Of a stretch of 64,000 nucleotides of DNA, positions 8,168-16,825 are shown in pieces. Every line of letters begins with the position of its first letter. Within the stretch, counting starts at the first letter, position 1. Position numbers and translations under genes: made by a program. The notes below the pieces were generated by a model that was not told the DNA's origin, searched no databases, and worked only from the letters and a program-made list of their open reading frames with translations. This DNA is from Roseovarius tolerans. Lineage in GTDB: Bacteria > Pseudomonadota > Alphaproteobacteria > Rhodobacterales > Rhodobacteraceae. Location: contig NZ_FOBO01000012.1 in NCBI RefSeq assembly GCF_900109855.1, positions 62,001 to 126,000 on the forward strand, given 5' to 3'.

Positions 8168-9400
8168 ATGCAAAAATCCGCCCCTCTCATCACGCCCGTC
8201 CTGATCGCGGGCTGCACGATCATCCTGATCTCCTTTGCGATCCGCGCCTCGTTCGGGGTGTTCCAGATCCCGATCGCGTCGGAGTTCAACTGGCCACGTG
8301 CAGAGTTCTCGCTCGCTATCGCGATCCAGAACCTCGCCTGGGGAATCGGCCAGCCGATTTTCGGGGCACTGGCCGAGAAACTCGGGGATCAAAAGGCGAT
8401 CATCCTCGGTGCGCTGACCTACGCAGCGGGGCTGGTGCTGTCGTCCTTTGCGGTCACGCCCGAGGCGCATCAGCTTTATGAGATCCTCGTGGGCTTTGGC
8501 ATCGCGGGCACCGGCTTTGGCGTGATCCTCGCGGTGGTGGGGCGCGCAAGCTCTGACGACAATCGCTCGATGAGCCTCGCCATCGCGACCGCCGCCGGAT
8601 CGGCGGGGCAGGTTTTCGGCGCGCCGGTGGCGGAGTTCATGCTGTCGGCGATGACATGGCAGAGCGTGTTCCTGGTCTTTGCCGCCGTGATCCTGGCGGT
8701 GCTGGCGATGCTGCCGATGATGCGCGCGCCCGAGCCGGTGGATCGCAGCGTGATCGAGGAATCGATGGGCACGATCCTGCGCCGGGCGTTCCGCGATCCG
8801 TCCTATACGCTGATTTTCCTGGGGTTTTTCAGCTGCGGCTATCAGCTGGGCTTTATCACCGCGCATTTCCCGGCCTTTGTGACCGAGATGTGCGGCCCGA
8901 TCCTGCCCGGTGGCGCGCTGCATAATATCGGGATCACCACCACCTCGGCGCTTGGTGCGGTCGCGATTTCGCTCATTGGTCTGGCCAATATCGCGGGCAC
9001 TCTGACTGCGGGTTGGCTGGGCCATCGCTATTCCAAGAAGAACCTGCTGGCCGGCATCTATCTGGGCCGGACACTGATTGCGGCGGCCTTCATCATGACC
9101 CCGATCACGCCCGCAACGGTGATCTTGTTTTCCGTCTCCATGGGGGCGCTATGGCTGGCGACGGTGCCGCTCACCTCTGGCCTGATCGCGCAGATCTACG
9201 GGCTGCGCTACATGGGCACGCTTTACGGGATCGTGTTCTTCTCGCACCAGCTTGGCAGCTTCATGGGGGTCTGGCTGGGTGGCAAGCTCTATGACCTGCA
9301 TGGCGACTATTCCGTCGTGTGGTGGGTCGGTGTGGGCGTCGGCGCGTTCTCGGCGATCGTGCATCTGCCGGTCAAGGAACGGCGGTTGCAGGCGGCCTAA
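8168..9400 (+). CDS. MFS transporter
   Basis: 410 residues with about 12 predicted membrane segments and a central cytoplasmic loop near residues 180-215. The first helix region (SFAIRASFGVFQIPIASEF) and the GTLYGIVFFSHQLGSFMG segment resemble monocarboxylate/oxalate-formate type MFS carriers. It probably moves a small organic anion across the inner membrane; the substrate is not readable. The stop overlaps that of the convergent hydrolase gene by 4 nt. A palindromic operator candidate lies upstream. Confidence 0.85.
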   Translation: MQKSAPLITPVLIAGCTIILISFAIRASFGVFQIPIASEFNWPRAEFSLAIAIQNLAWGIGQPIFGALAEKLGDQKAIILGALTYAAGLVLSSFAVTPEAHQLYEILVGFGIAGTGFGVILAVVGRASSDDNRSMSLAIATAAGSAGQVFGAPVAEFMLSAMTWQSVFLVFAAVILAVLAMLPMMRAPEPVDRSVIEESMGTILRRAFRDPSYTLIFLGFFSCGYQLGFITAHFPAFVTEMCGPILPGGALHNIGITTTSALGAVAISLIGLANIAGTLTAGWLGHRYSKKNLLAGIYLGRTLIAAAFIMTPITPATVILFSVSMGALWLATVPLTSGLIAQIYGLRYMGTLYGIVFFSHQLGSFMGVWLGGKLYDLHGDYSVVWWVGVGVGAFSAIVHLPVKERRLQAA

Positions 9401-10323
9401 TCGCGCATCAGGTCGCGCATCGCGTGCAGCACCTCTTCGGTATGGGTGTAGGGCAGACCATGGCCCGCGCCCTCGATCACCTCTTGCCGGGCATTGCGGT
9501 TGATCTGCGCGAGCCGTCCCATGGCACTGAGCGGGATGATCTCATCCTCGCGCCCCCAGATCGCCAGAACCGGCACGCCCGCCTCGGCAATATCGCCATG
9601 CGCCTCGGCGAGATCCTCGGACAGCATGCCGCTCATCGAGCGTTCGATCGCGGGCACGAAACCGCGATATCTCAGCTCGTCCTGTTGCAGATCGACGATG
9701 CCTTCGACACTGCTGGGCAGGTCGCGCTCGGCCTCCGTGCCCTTGTGGAATACGCGCGGGAAGACCGCCCGCATGAGCCAGCGGCTGAACGCGTTGCCTT
9801 TGGCCACCACCTGCGCCACGGGGCCAAGATCATGGCCCAGCCCGGCCGGTGCGATCAGCACGATCTGGCGCAGGCGCTCGGGGTAAAGGGCCGCAAAGGC
9901 CGTGGCGATGGCCCCGCCCATGGAATAGCCCATAAGCGTGATGTCACCGCCAACGCCCTGATCTTCCAGCAAGTCCTCAAGTTGGGTGACGAAAAAGGCG
10001 CTGTCCTGCGGACCTGCGGGCCGGTCACTGTAACCGCGTCCGTAGAGGTCATAGACCAGCACGCGAAAGCCCATGGCCCCCAGCCCCTGCGCCACCCCTT
10101 GCCAGACAAAGGAGGGCGTTGTCAGGCCATGCACGCAGACCGCAACCGGGCCGCGCGTGGCCCCCATCCAGCGGTAATGCGTGATCCCGCGCGAGAGCGT
10201 GGCGAACTCGCCCGGGGCGTGGCGTCGGGCGGTGGCATCCATCTCGGGCCTAGACATCTCGCGCAGGAAAGGCGCCGCCGCCAACACCGCCAGAACAAGC
10301 CCCAGAAGCCCCAGCCAGATCAT
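9397..10323 (-). CDS. Membrane-anchored alpha/beta hydrolase
   Basis: 308 residues from the ATG at 10323, chosen because it overlaps the stop of the upstream gene as ATGA; an in-frame ATG 15 nt earlier lacks a ribosome site. An N-terminal hydrophobic helix (MIWLGLLGLVLAVLAAAPFL) is a signal or anchor. The fold is alpha/beta hydrolase, with HG (VCVHGLTTPSF), nucleophile elbow GYSMGGAIA and a late histidine in GAGHGLPY. It is a predicted lipase/esterase-like enzyme. It is third in an operon behind a DMT carrier and an ornithine cyclodeaminase homologue. Confidence 0.75.
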   Translation of the reverse strand: MIWLGLLGLVLAVLAAAPFLREMSRPEMDATARRHAPGEFATLSRGITHYRWMGATRGPVAVCVHGLTTPSFVWQGVAQGLGAMGFRVLVYDLYGRGYSDRPAGPQDSAFFVTQLEDLLEDQGVGGDITLMGYSMGGAIATAFAALYPERLRQIVLIAPAGLGHDLGPVAQVVAKGNAFSRWLMRAVFPRVFHKGTEAERDLPSSVEGIVDLQQDELRYRGFVPAIERSMSGMLSEDLAEAHGDIAEAGVPVLAIWGREDEIIPLSAMGRLAQINRNARQEVIEGAGHGLPYTHTEEVLHAMRDLMRD

Positions 10324-11237
10324 GCCGCCGCCCGCCATGCGTCGTGGATGTAGCGGCTGGTCATCAGGTCGAGATGCGCACCGCCGCCGTTCTTGAAGAG
10401 CGTGATTTCATCATCATTTTGTCTGTGAAATTTCTCCCGCTCATAATAGTCCGCCACCAGATGATCGCGGGTGATCGCGCCGGATTCCAGTGGTATCTTG
10501 ATCTCGCCGATATGGCCCACTGTGGTCTCAAAGCTGTCGACGAAGACCCGCGCGCGGCTCAGGGCCTCGTCATCCACCTCGCGCATGTCGGGGCGGTAGG
10601 CGCCGATCAGGTCGATATGCTGGCCGGGCTGGAACCAGTCCCCCTTGATCAGCGGATCGGTGGACATGGTGGCGGAGGTGACGATATCGGCGGCGCGCAC
10701 GGCGGCCTCCAGATCATCGGCCACGGCCATGCCGCCGCACTCTGCCGCCATCTTCTCGGCATTGGCGCGGGTGCGGTTCCAGAGGGTAAAGCGCGCCTTG
10801 GGGAAGGCGGCGGAATAGGCCTGCCAGAGCGAGCGGCCCACCGTACCCGCCCCAACAATAAGGATATTTTCGCTGTCGGGCCGGGCCAGCCGGGTGGCGG
10901 CATAGAGGCTGTCGCCGGCGGTTTTCCACTTGGTGACAAGATGAAAATCGACCAGCGCCGAGAGCGTCCCGTTGGCGTCATCATAGAGGTTCACCGCGCC
11001 GTTGATCATCGGATCGCCCTTGTCGGGATTGCCCGGAAAGATCGTCGCACATTTCACCGCGATGCCCATCCCGTCGATCCAGGCGGAGCGGTTCAGAAGC
11101 GTGTCCTTGCCGCGATAGAGGAAGGTGTCGGCGATCTCGGCGCGGGGCAGATCGTGCCCCGCCTGCAACGCCGCGCAGAGGCCCAGCCAATCGAGATGCG
11201 CCTCGCCTTCAGCGAATGGAATGATCGTCAGGCTCAT
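10320..11237 (-). CDS. Ornithine cyclodeaminase/mu-crystallin family protein
   Basis: 305 residues from the ATG at 11237, which has a strong GAGGAGGAA site. The open frame extends 1.1 kb further upstream but that part is the shadow of the DMT gene. A Rossmann NAD(P) motif (ILIVGAGTVGRSLW) sits near the middle, followed by ADIVTSATMSTDPLIKGDW, typical of the family. Members include ornithine cyclodeaminase, alanine dehydrogenase and ketimine reductases, so the exact reaction is open. It is probably co-transcribed with the upstream DMT exporter (gap 26 nt). Confidence 0.82.
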   Translation of the reverse strand: MSLTIIPFAEGEAHLDWLGLCAALQAGHDLPRAEIADTFLYRGKDTLLNRSAWIDGMGIAVKCATIFPGNPDKGDPMINGAVNLYDDANGTLSALVDFHLVTKWKTAGDSLYAATRLARPDSENILIVGAGTVGRSLWQAYSAAFPKARFTLWNRTRANAEKMAAECGGMAVADDLEAAVRAADIVTSATMSTDPLIKGDWFQPGQHIDLIGAYRPDMREVDDEALSRARVFVDSFETTVGHIGEIKIPLESGAITRDHLVADYYEREKFHRQNDDEITLFKNGGGAHLDLMTSRYIHDAWRAAA

Positions 11238-11263
11238 CTTTTCCTCCTCGGTATCACGTCGGT

Positions 11264-12232
11264 TTAGCGTCGGTATCGGTTTGTCTTGGGTGTCAGCCTC
11301 GCATCCTTCACCGACTCGCGCCACACCAGATAGAGACCGGAGCCGACGATGAGGGCAATTCCGATCCAGGCGGTGGCATCTGGCCATGTCCCGAACACCG
11401 TCACCCCCCACATGATCGCCATCGGCATGGCGACATATTCGAACGGTGCGGCGAAGGCGGCCTCGGACAGGCGGTAAGCCTGAGAAATGAAGAGCCCGCC
11501 CAACATGCCGGAGATGCCCAGCATGGCGAGGATCGGGTAATCCCCGACCGGCGGCCAGACCCAGGCGCGAAAGAGGAATTCCAGCGACGGGTGCCCCGAC
11601 CCGGCAAAGCGCCCGTCGCCCAGCCCCAGCCCGATCATCGTGCTGGCGATGAGAAAGGTCAGCTGGATATAGAACGCCATGGTGGGGGCGGATTCCGTGC
11701 CGCCGATCTTGCGGGTGAGCATGTGCAGCGTGGCGTAGAGAAATGCCGCCACGATGGGCAGGAGCGAGGCCAGTTGAAAGGCCGAGGTGCCCGGCTTGAC
11801 GATCACCAGAACGCCGACGAAGCCCACAGCGATGGCGGCCCAGCGGCGGGGGCCGACCACCTCCTTGAGGAAGATCACCGAGAACACGGTGATCACCAGC
11901 GGCGAGACGAAGAAGATCGCGGTGGCATCGGCGATGGGAAGCGCGGCAAGCCCCAGAAAGAGGCACATATTGGCCGAGACCACGCAGAGCCCCCGGATCA
12001 GATGGACCACGGGCCGCCGCGTGCGCAACAGGCGCGGGCCACCGGCGAAGGGCATGATGAAGCAGGTGAACGCCGTGAGACCGACCAGCGCGCGGATGAA
12101 CACCACCTGATGCAGGGCATAGGCATCCGAGAGGAACTTGATCCCCACATCGTTGATCGAAAAGCACATCACCGCCGCCAAAGCATAGGCGGCGCCGATC
12201 AGGTTGGAACGCTGAACGGTGGCGGAGGTCAT
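11264..12232 (-). CDS. DMT-family (EamA) transporter
   Basis: 322 residues with about ten membrane helices arranged as two EamA repeats (first near 10-145, second near 160-300). The N-terminal repeat contains FSINDVGIKFLSD, common in this family. It is a predicted inner-membrane carrier, often an exporter of amino acids or metabolites. It heads an operon with an ornithine cyclodeaminase homologue and a hydrolase, which suggests an amino-acid-related substrate, but this is inference. Confidence 0.85.
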   Translation of the reverse strand: MTSATVQRSNLIGAAYALAAVMCFSINDVGIKFLSDAYALHQVVFIRALVGLTAFTCFIMPFAGGPRLLRTRRPVVHLIRGLCVVSANMCLFLGLAALPIADATAIFFVSPLVITVFSVIFLKEVVGPRRWAAIAVGFVGVLVIVKPGTSAFQLASLLPIVAAFLYATLHMLTRKIGGTESAPTMAFYIQLTFLIASTMIGLGLGDGRFAGSGHPSLEFLFRAWVWPPVGDYPILAMLGISGMLGGLFISQAYRLSEAAFAAPFEYVAMPMAIMWGVTVFGTWPDATAWIGIALIVGSGLYLVWRESVKDARLTPKTNRYRR

Positions 12233-12354
12233 GAGGATCCAAGGTTGATGTCGTTGACCGATACATGAGACGCGGGGCTGCCGGATGTAAACCCCTGCGG
12301 TCGTCTGCGGGCGGGTTAGGGTTGACGGCCGCCAAAGACCATCCGACCCACCTC

Positions 12355-12885
12355 TTACCCCGCAGGGCGCTCTACCGCGACCAGCCCCAGATCGCGCGCG
12401 GTTTCCAGCGACAATATCCCGCTATCGAGACCGCGCGCCGCCTGATAGCGGCGTATGGCGGCGCGGGTGCGGGCATCCATCTGCCCCGTCACCGCCCCGC
12501 GATAGACCCCGCGCGCGGCCAGCGCACGCTGCACCGAGGCCGTGAAATCCGGCGTCTGCATCTCGGCGCAGGGCACCTCGAACCACGTGGTCTTGCGCTC
12601 TTTGATGATCGCCTGCCGGGTTTCGGTCACGTAACGTGCAGGGCGGATGACGCGGCCCGAGTTGTCCATCTCCGGTGGCGCGGTCTGGACCTGCTCGGTC
12701 ACCGTCTCGATCACCGCCGGTGTCACGGTCTTGCCCCAGCAGGTGCCGGGGGCGGCCCCCGGCGGGGCCTCTTCCAGCCGGGTGACGAGCGCGGGTTCCG
12801 AAGGGCCTGAAAGGTCGCTTTGACAGCCCATCAGGATCAGCCCGGTCAGGGCGGCCAGAACGGCGGGAAAACGGGTGCGGATCAT
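12355..12885 (-). CDS. Peptidoglycan-binding-domain lipoprotein
   Basis: 176 residues. A lipobox LILMGC predicts lipid attachment at C21. The C-terminal 65 residues (VQRALAARGVYRGAVTGQMD...AIRRYQAARGL) form a PG_binding_1 domain that would anchor the protein to the cell wall. The middle contains repeated threonine/glutamate-rich short segments without a recognised fold. It is a predicted periplasmic lipoprotein of unknown function. It lies alone between the DMT operon and the DnaE2-like fragment. Confidence 0.75.
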   Translation of the reverse strand: MIRTRFPAVLAALTGLILMGCQSDLSGPSEPALVTRLEEAPPGAAPGTCWGKTVTPAVIETVTEQVQTAPPEMDNSGRVIRPARYVTETRQAIIKERKTTWFEVPCAEMQTPDFTASVQRALAARGVYRGAVTGQMDARTRAAIRRYQAARGLDSGILSLETARDLGLVAVERPAG

Positions 12886-12923
12886 CGGCTCTGGCCTCGG
12901 AGGGGCGGTTTTTTGCGCGAAGC

Positions 12924-13292
12924 TTAGCCGGTTTCGCCCGCTTGCGAAAGCACGCAGTCCGGATCGCTCAGCCGGTCGAGCAGCGGCGAGAGGTCCTCGA
13001 TCAGATCGGCCACCACATGCACCACGCCGTTCTGCCGCTCCACCCGGCCGGTCACCCGCAACAGCCGCCCGGCGATGACGGCCCGGCGAAACCGCTCGAA
13101 CACCTTGCGCCAGATCACCACGTTCACAACGCCGGTCTCATCCTCCAGCGTGACGAAAACCACCCCCTGCGCAGTGCCGGGGCGCTGGCGCAGCAGGACC
13201 AGCCCCGCCACCGTCACCCGCGCGCCCGGGCGCGGCGCGTCGAGCCGTGCGGCGACAAGGGCAGAGGGGGGGCGCGGCAAGGGATGCGTCAT
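12924..13292 (-). CDS. Orphan OB-fold protein matching the C-terminal domain of DnaE2
   Basis: 122 residues from the ATG at 13292. Residues about 20-105 carry the sequence signature of the OB-fold at the C-terminus of error-prone polymerase DnaE2/ImuC: ARVTVAGLVLLRQRPGTAQG, then VFVTLEDETGVVNVVIW, then VERQNGVVHVVADLIEDLSP. None of the polymerase, PHP or helix-hairpin-helix parts are present, and no imuA or imuB adjoins it. A LexA box and promoter lie right at the start codon (separate entry), so it looks SOS-controlled, perhaps from a leaderless mRNA. It is either a deletion remnant of an imuA-imuB-dnaE2 cassette or a free-standing accessory domain. Confidence 0.7.
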   Translation of the reverse strand: MTHPLPRPPSALVAARLDAPRPGARVTVAGLVLLRQRPGTAQGVVFVTLEDETGVVNVVIWRKVFERFRRAVIAGRLLRVTGRVERQNGVVHVVADLIEDLSPLLDRLSDPDCVLSQAGETG

Positions 13293-13294
13293 TA

Positions 13295-13327
13295 GAACAA
13301 ATATAGAACATGTAGATTTTGTCGCAA
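13295..13327 (-). promoter_or_regulatory. LexA (SOS) box and promoter for the OB-fold gene
   Basis: On the minus strand GTTC-TATATTT-GTTC (13309-13295) is an exact match to the alphaproteobacterial LexA operator GTTC-N7-GTTC. It overlaps a -10 box TATATT (13305-13300), with TTGCGA (13327-13322) 16 nt upstream as -35. The predicted transcript start falls at or next to the ATG at 13292, which would give a leaderless message. Confidence 0.75.
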
Positions 13328-13394
13328 CTCTTTTGCGCCTGCGTCGCAAATGGGGCTGGTCTCGGGCGGGGGGCTTGGCTAGTTAGCCCAGTGA

Positions 13395-13745
<351 letters not shown>

Positions 13746-13749
13746 GCCG

Positions 13750-14502
13750 ATGCGCGCGGCGGCCCTCATCGCCGCGCTCGGGGCCACGCTCGCCACGACG
13801 GGCGCGGCCGGGGAGGCATGGGTCACCGCCCCCGGCGCGGGCATCTCTGCCGCGCGGTTCGAGATGCCCGACGACAGCTATCCGCATCGCATCATGGGCA
13901 CCATCCCCGAGCGCCGGGTGCTGGCGGTGCGCGATGCGGCAGGCCGCGAGATACGGCTTGACCTGCGGCAGGGCCCCGACCCCGATCATGTCTTCGAGGA
14001 TATCGCGCCGCGCGTCGTCGATGCCGATGGCGACGGGCAGAACGACGTGGTGCTGGTCGAATCGAACCCGCGTGAGGGCGCGCAGCTGGCCATCTACACG
14101 CTGCGCCGGGGCGGCCTTGTGAAATCCGCCGCCACGCCGCATATCGGCACGCGGTTTCGCTGGCTCGCCCCCGCCGCGATTGCCGATCTCGACGGCGACG
14201 GTGTGACCGATATCGCCTATGTGGAAACGCCGCATCTGGGCAAGACCCTGCGGGTCTGGAGCTGGGCTCCGGGCGGCCTCACGCAGATCGCGCATCTGCG
14301 CGGCGTGACCAACCACCGGATCGGCGACGAGGTGATCTGGGGCGGGCTGCGCGAGTGCGGTCAGGGGCCCGAGATCGTGCTGGCCGATGCGGGGCTTCGC
14401 AGCCTCGTGGCGGTGGGTTTCGACGGGGTCGAGCTTGTCGCACGCCCGCTCGGACTTGAGGCCAGTGCCTCCGGCTTCGACCAGGCGATGTCCTGCCGCT
14501 GA
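13750..14502 (+). CDS. Secreted VCBS/FG-GAP repeat protein
   Basis: 250 residues from the ATG at 13750, giving a signal peptide (about 1-20). Two repeat segments carry calcium-loop-like motifs: VDADGDGQNDVVLVES (about 98-113) and ADLDGDGVTDIAYVET (about 145-160). These resemble FG-GAP/VCBS beta-propeller blades. The C-terminus (SGFDQAMSCR) is typical of a conserved alphaproteobacterial family found near ferredoxin genes. It is predicted to be periplasmic; the function is unknown. Confidence 0.75.
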   Translation: MRAAALIAALGATLATTGAAGEAWVTAPGAGISAARFEMPDDSYPHRIMGTIPERRVLAVRDAAGREIRLDLRQGPDPDHVFEDIAPRVVDADGDGQNDVVLVESNPREGAQLAIYTLRRGGLVKSAATPHIGTRFRWLAPAAIADLDGDGVTDIAYVETPHLGKTLRVWSWAPGGLTQIAHLRGVTNHRIGDEVIWGGLRECGQGPEIVLADAGLRSLVAVGFDGVELVARPLGLEASASGFDQAMSCR

Positions 14503-14533
14503 TCTTCTTCTTGGCGGAAATACTCCGGGGGGT

Positions 14534-14578
14534 GCGGGGGGCTGGCCCCCGCCTTGGTCGGATCGCGTCAGCGATCCG
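14534..14578. terminator. Two hairpins between convergent genes
   Basis: The first stem pairs GCGGGGG (14534-14540) with CCCCCGC (14546-14552). The second pairs CGGATCGC (14559-14566) with GCGATCCG (14571-14578) around a GTCA tetraloop. They separate the convergent repeat-protein and bestrophin genes and probably end transcription in both directions. Confidence 0.5.
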
Positions 14579-14596
14579 AGACCCGTTCCGCCGCTC

Positions 14597-15490
14597 TCAA
14601 CTCAGGTAGTAGTTCTTCGCTTGCAATGGCGCGGGCGGGGTCTGTCCGAGATGCGGCGCAAGGCTGATCTCGATGGTGCGGCACATCGCGTCGAGCGGCA
14701 GCCCGTTCACCGTCTCACCAAAGGGATGCGCCAGTTCCTCGGTCACTTCGGCAAGGCCGAAGAACACATAGGCGATCACCGCCACGAAGGCGGGCGTCAT
14801 CCAGCCCGCCACATCCAGCAGCGCGAGCGGCACCAGCAGGCAATAGAGATAGGTCGTCCGAAAGACGAGCAGCGAATAGACGTAAGGCAGCGGCGTGGCC
14901 GCGATCCGCTCGCATCCCGCCTGTGCCAGCGCGATCTGCCCCATCCGCTCGCTCAGCGCCTTGAGGCCGAACCCGTCTATCTGGCCAGCCTTGTGCCCGG
15001 CGGCAATCTCCTCGGTGATCCGGTCGAGCGCGGCACAGGGCGGATGCGCGGCCTGCGAGAAATCGTCATCGCACCACATCTGCGCCGCCTTGGACGGCCC
15101 CAGCTTGCGCAGTTGCGCGCGGTGCAGATGGATGAAAGCCAGCGTGAGCCGCAGCATGCGGTCCCGGCGGGCGGCATCGTCCATGAAGAGCGTCATCTCG
15201 CGGGCCAGTGCGCGCAGGTCCGCGACCAGTTGTCCCCACAGCTTGCGCGCCTCCCACCAGCGGTCATAGGCGGCATTGTTGCGAAACCCCAGAAAGAGCG
15301 AAAGCGCGATGCCGAACACGGCAAAGGGCGCGGTGCTGGTATGGGTCAGGGTCACGACATGACGGTCCACCGCCACCATCAGGACGGCAATCACCGTCAC
15401 CCCGACGATGCGCGGCAGGATCTGCGGCAGGACCGATCCGCGCACCGCGAAGAGCAGCTGCAGCGTCCCCGGCTTGTCGCGCAGGATCAT
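14597..15490 (-). CDS. Bestrophin-like (YneE/UPF0187) membrane channel
   Basis: 297 residues with four or more hydrophobic segments (about 25-45, 52-70, 205-225, 230-250). The bestrophin-family signature FRNNAAYDRWWEARKLWGQL follows the second helix. Bacterial homologues form pentameric ion channels in the inner membrane. Its ATG overlaps the purD stop as ATGA, so it is translated with purD, although no functional tie is known. Confidence 0.85.
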   Translation of the reverse strand: MILRDKPGTLQLLFAVRGSVLPQILPRIVGVTVIAVLMVAVDRHVVTLTHTSTAPFAVFGIALSLFLGFRNNAAYDRWWEARKLWGQLVADLRALAREMTLFMDDAARRDRMLRLTLAFIHLHRAQLRKLGPSKAAQMWCDDDFSQAAHPPCAALDRITEEIAAGHKAGQIDGFGLKALSERMGQIALAQAGCERIAATPLPYVYSLLVFRTTYLYCLLVPLALLDVAGWMTPAFVAVIAYVFFGLAEVTEELAHPFGETVNGLPLDAMCRTIEISLAPHLGQTPPAPLQAKNYYLS

Positions 15491-16752
15491 CCGAGCGCGC
15501 GCCAGCCGATGTCGCGGCGGCAGAACCCCTGCGGCCAGTCGATCCGGTCGACCAGCCCGTAAGCGCGGTCGGCGGCCTCTTGCAGGGTCGCGCCCCGCGC
15601 GGTCAGCGCCAGAACGCGACCGCCGCTGGCGACGAACCGGCCATCCTTGCGCGCGGTGCCCGCGTGAAACACCTGGTGAAAGCTGTCCTCGGGCGCATCC
15701 TCCACACCGTTGATGACGCTGCCCTTTTCATACGCCCCCGGATAGCCATTGGCCGCCATCACCACGGTCAGCGCGTGATCCTCGGCCCAGTTGACCCGGG
15801 CTTCGTCCAGCCGCCCTTCGGCCGCGGCCTGCATCAAGTCGAGCGCCTGACCGCCCAGGCGCATCATCAGCACCTGGCATTCCGGATCGCCGAAGCGGAC
15901 GTTGAATTCGACCAGCCGGGGCTGACCGTCCTCGATCATCAGCCCTACGAAGAGCACCCCCTGATAGGGCGTGCCGCGCCGCACCATTTCCGCCAGAACC
16001 GGGCGCACGATTTGGTCCAGCGCCTTTTGCGTGACCGCCTCGGTCATCACCGGCGCGGGGGAATAGGCCCCCATGCCGCCCGTGTTGGGGCCGGTGTCGC
16101 CCTCGCCGACGCGCTTGTGATCCTGTGCCGTGCCGATAGGCAGCGCCGTATCGCCGTCGCAAAGCACGAAGAACGACGCCTCCTCGCCGGTCATGAACTC
16201 TTCGATCACCACCTCGGCCCCGGCTGCGCCAAACTCGCCGCCGAACATGTCGTCAAGCGCGGCCAGCGCCTGATCCTCGGTCTCGGCCACGATCACGCCC
16301 TTGCCTGCGGCCAGCCCATCGGCCTTGACCACGATCGGTGCGCCTTGGGCCTGCACGTAGTCGCGCGCCGCCGCGTGGTCGGTGAAATGGCCATAGGCGG
16401 CGGTGGGTGCGCCCGCCGCGTCGCAGATTGTCTTGGTGAAACTCTTCGAGGCCTCCAGCCGCGCGGCCTCGGCCCCCGGGCCGAAGACCAGCAGACCCGC
16501 CTCGCGCAGCCGGTCGGCGACCCCTGCCGCCAGCGGGGCTTCGGGGCCGATGATCACGAAATCAATCGCCTCGGCCTCACAGAACCCGGCAACGGCGCCG
16601 CCATCGAGAATATCGAGCGTGGCGCAATCCGCGATCTCGGCGATCCCGGCATTGCCCGGGGCCACGATCAGCCGGTCGCATTTGGGGTTCTGCAACGCGG
16701 CCCATGCGATGCTGTGTTCACGGCCCCCGCCGCCGAGGATCAGGATATTCAT
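15487..16752 (-). CDS. purD: Phosphoribosylamine--glycine ligase
   Basis: 421 residues from the ATG at 16752 (MNILILGGGGREH), the normal start and length. It joins glycine to phosphoribosylamine using ATP, the second step of purine synthesis. The four GARS domains are recognisable: N-domain with GGGGREHSIAW and IIGPEAPL, ATP-grasp with VKADGLAAGKGV (about 140-150), GPNTGGMGAYSP, and VEFNVRFGDPE in the active site. It is divergent from xseA, with 73 nt between start codons, and coupled to the bestrophin gene. Confidence 0.96.
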   Translation of the reverse strand: MNILILGGGGREHSIAWAALQNPKCDRLIVAPGNAGIAEIADCATLDILDGGAVAGFCEAEAIDFVIIGPEAPLAAGVADRLREAGLLVFGPGAEAARLEASKSFTKTICDAAGAPTAAYGHFTDHAAARDYVQAQGAPIVVKADGLAAGKGVIVAETEDQALAALDDMFGGEFGAAGAEVVIEEFMTGEEASFFVLCDGDTALPIGTAQDHKRVGEGDTGPNTGGMGAYSPAPVMTEAVTQKALDQIVRPVLAEMVRRGTPYQGVLFVGLMIEDGQPRLVEFNVRFGDPECQVLMMRLGGQALDLMQAAAEGRLDEARVNWAEDHALTVVMAANGYPGAYEKGSVINGVEDAPEDSFHQVFHAGTARKDGRFVASGGRVLALTARGATLQEAADRAYGLVDRIDWPQGFCRRDIGWRALG

Positions 16753-16825
16753 GGCGCACAACTCCGGCTTGGCCTCGCTTGGCATGCGTTCTAGGGTGAC
16801 GCGCAGGCAGACACAAGGCAGCAGC

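Noticed and set aside
10320..12335. A single 671-codon protein including the ornithine cyclodeaminase part.
   Set aside because: The first half is a shadow of the DMT gene; the true start with GAGGAGGAA is at 11237.
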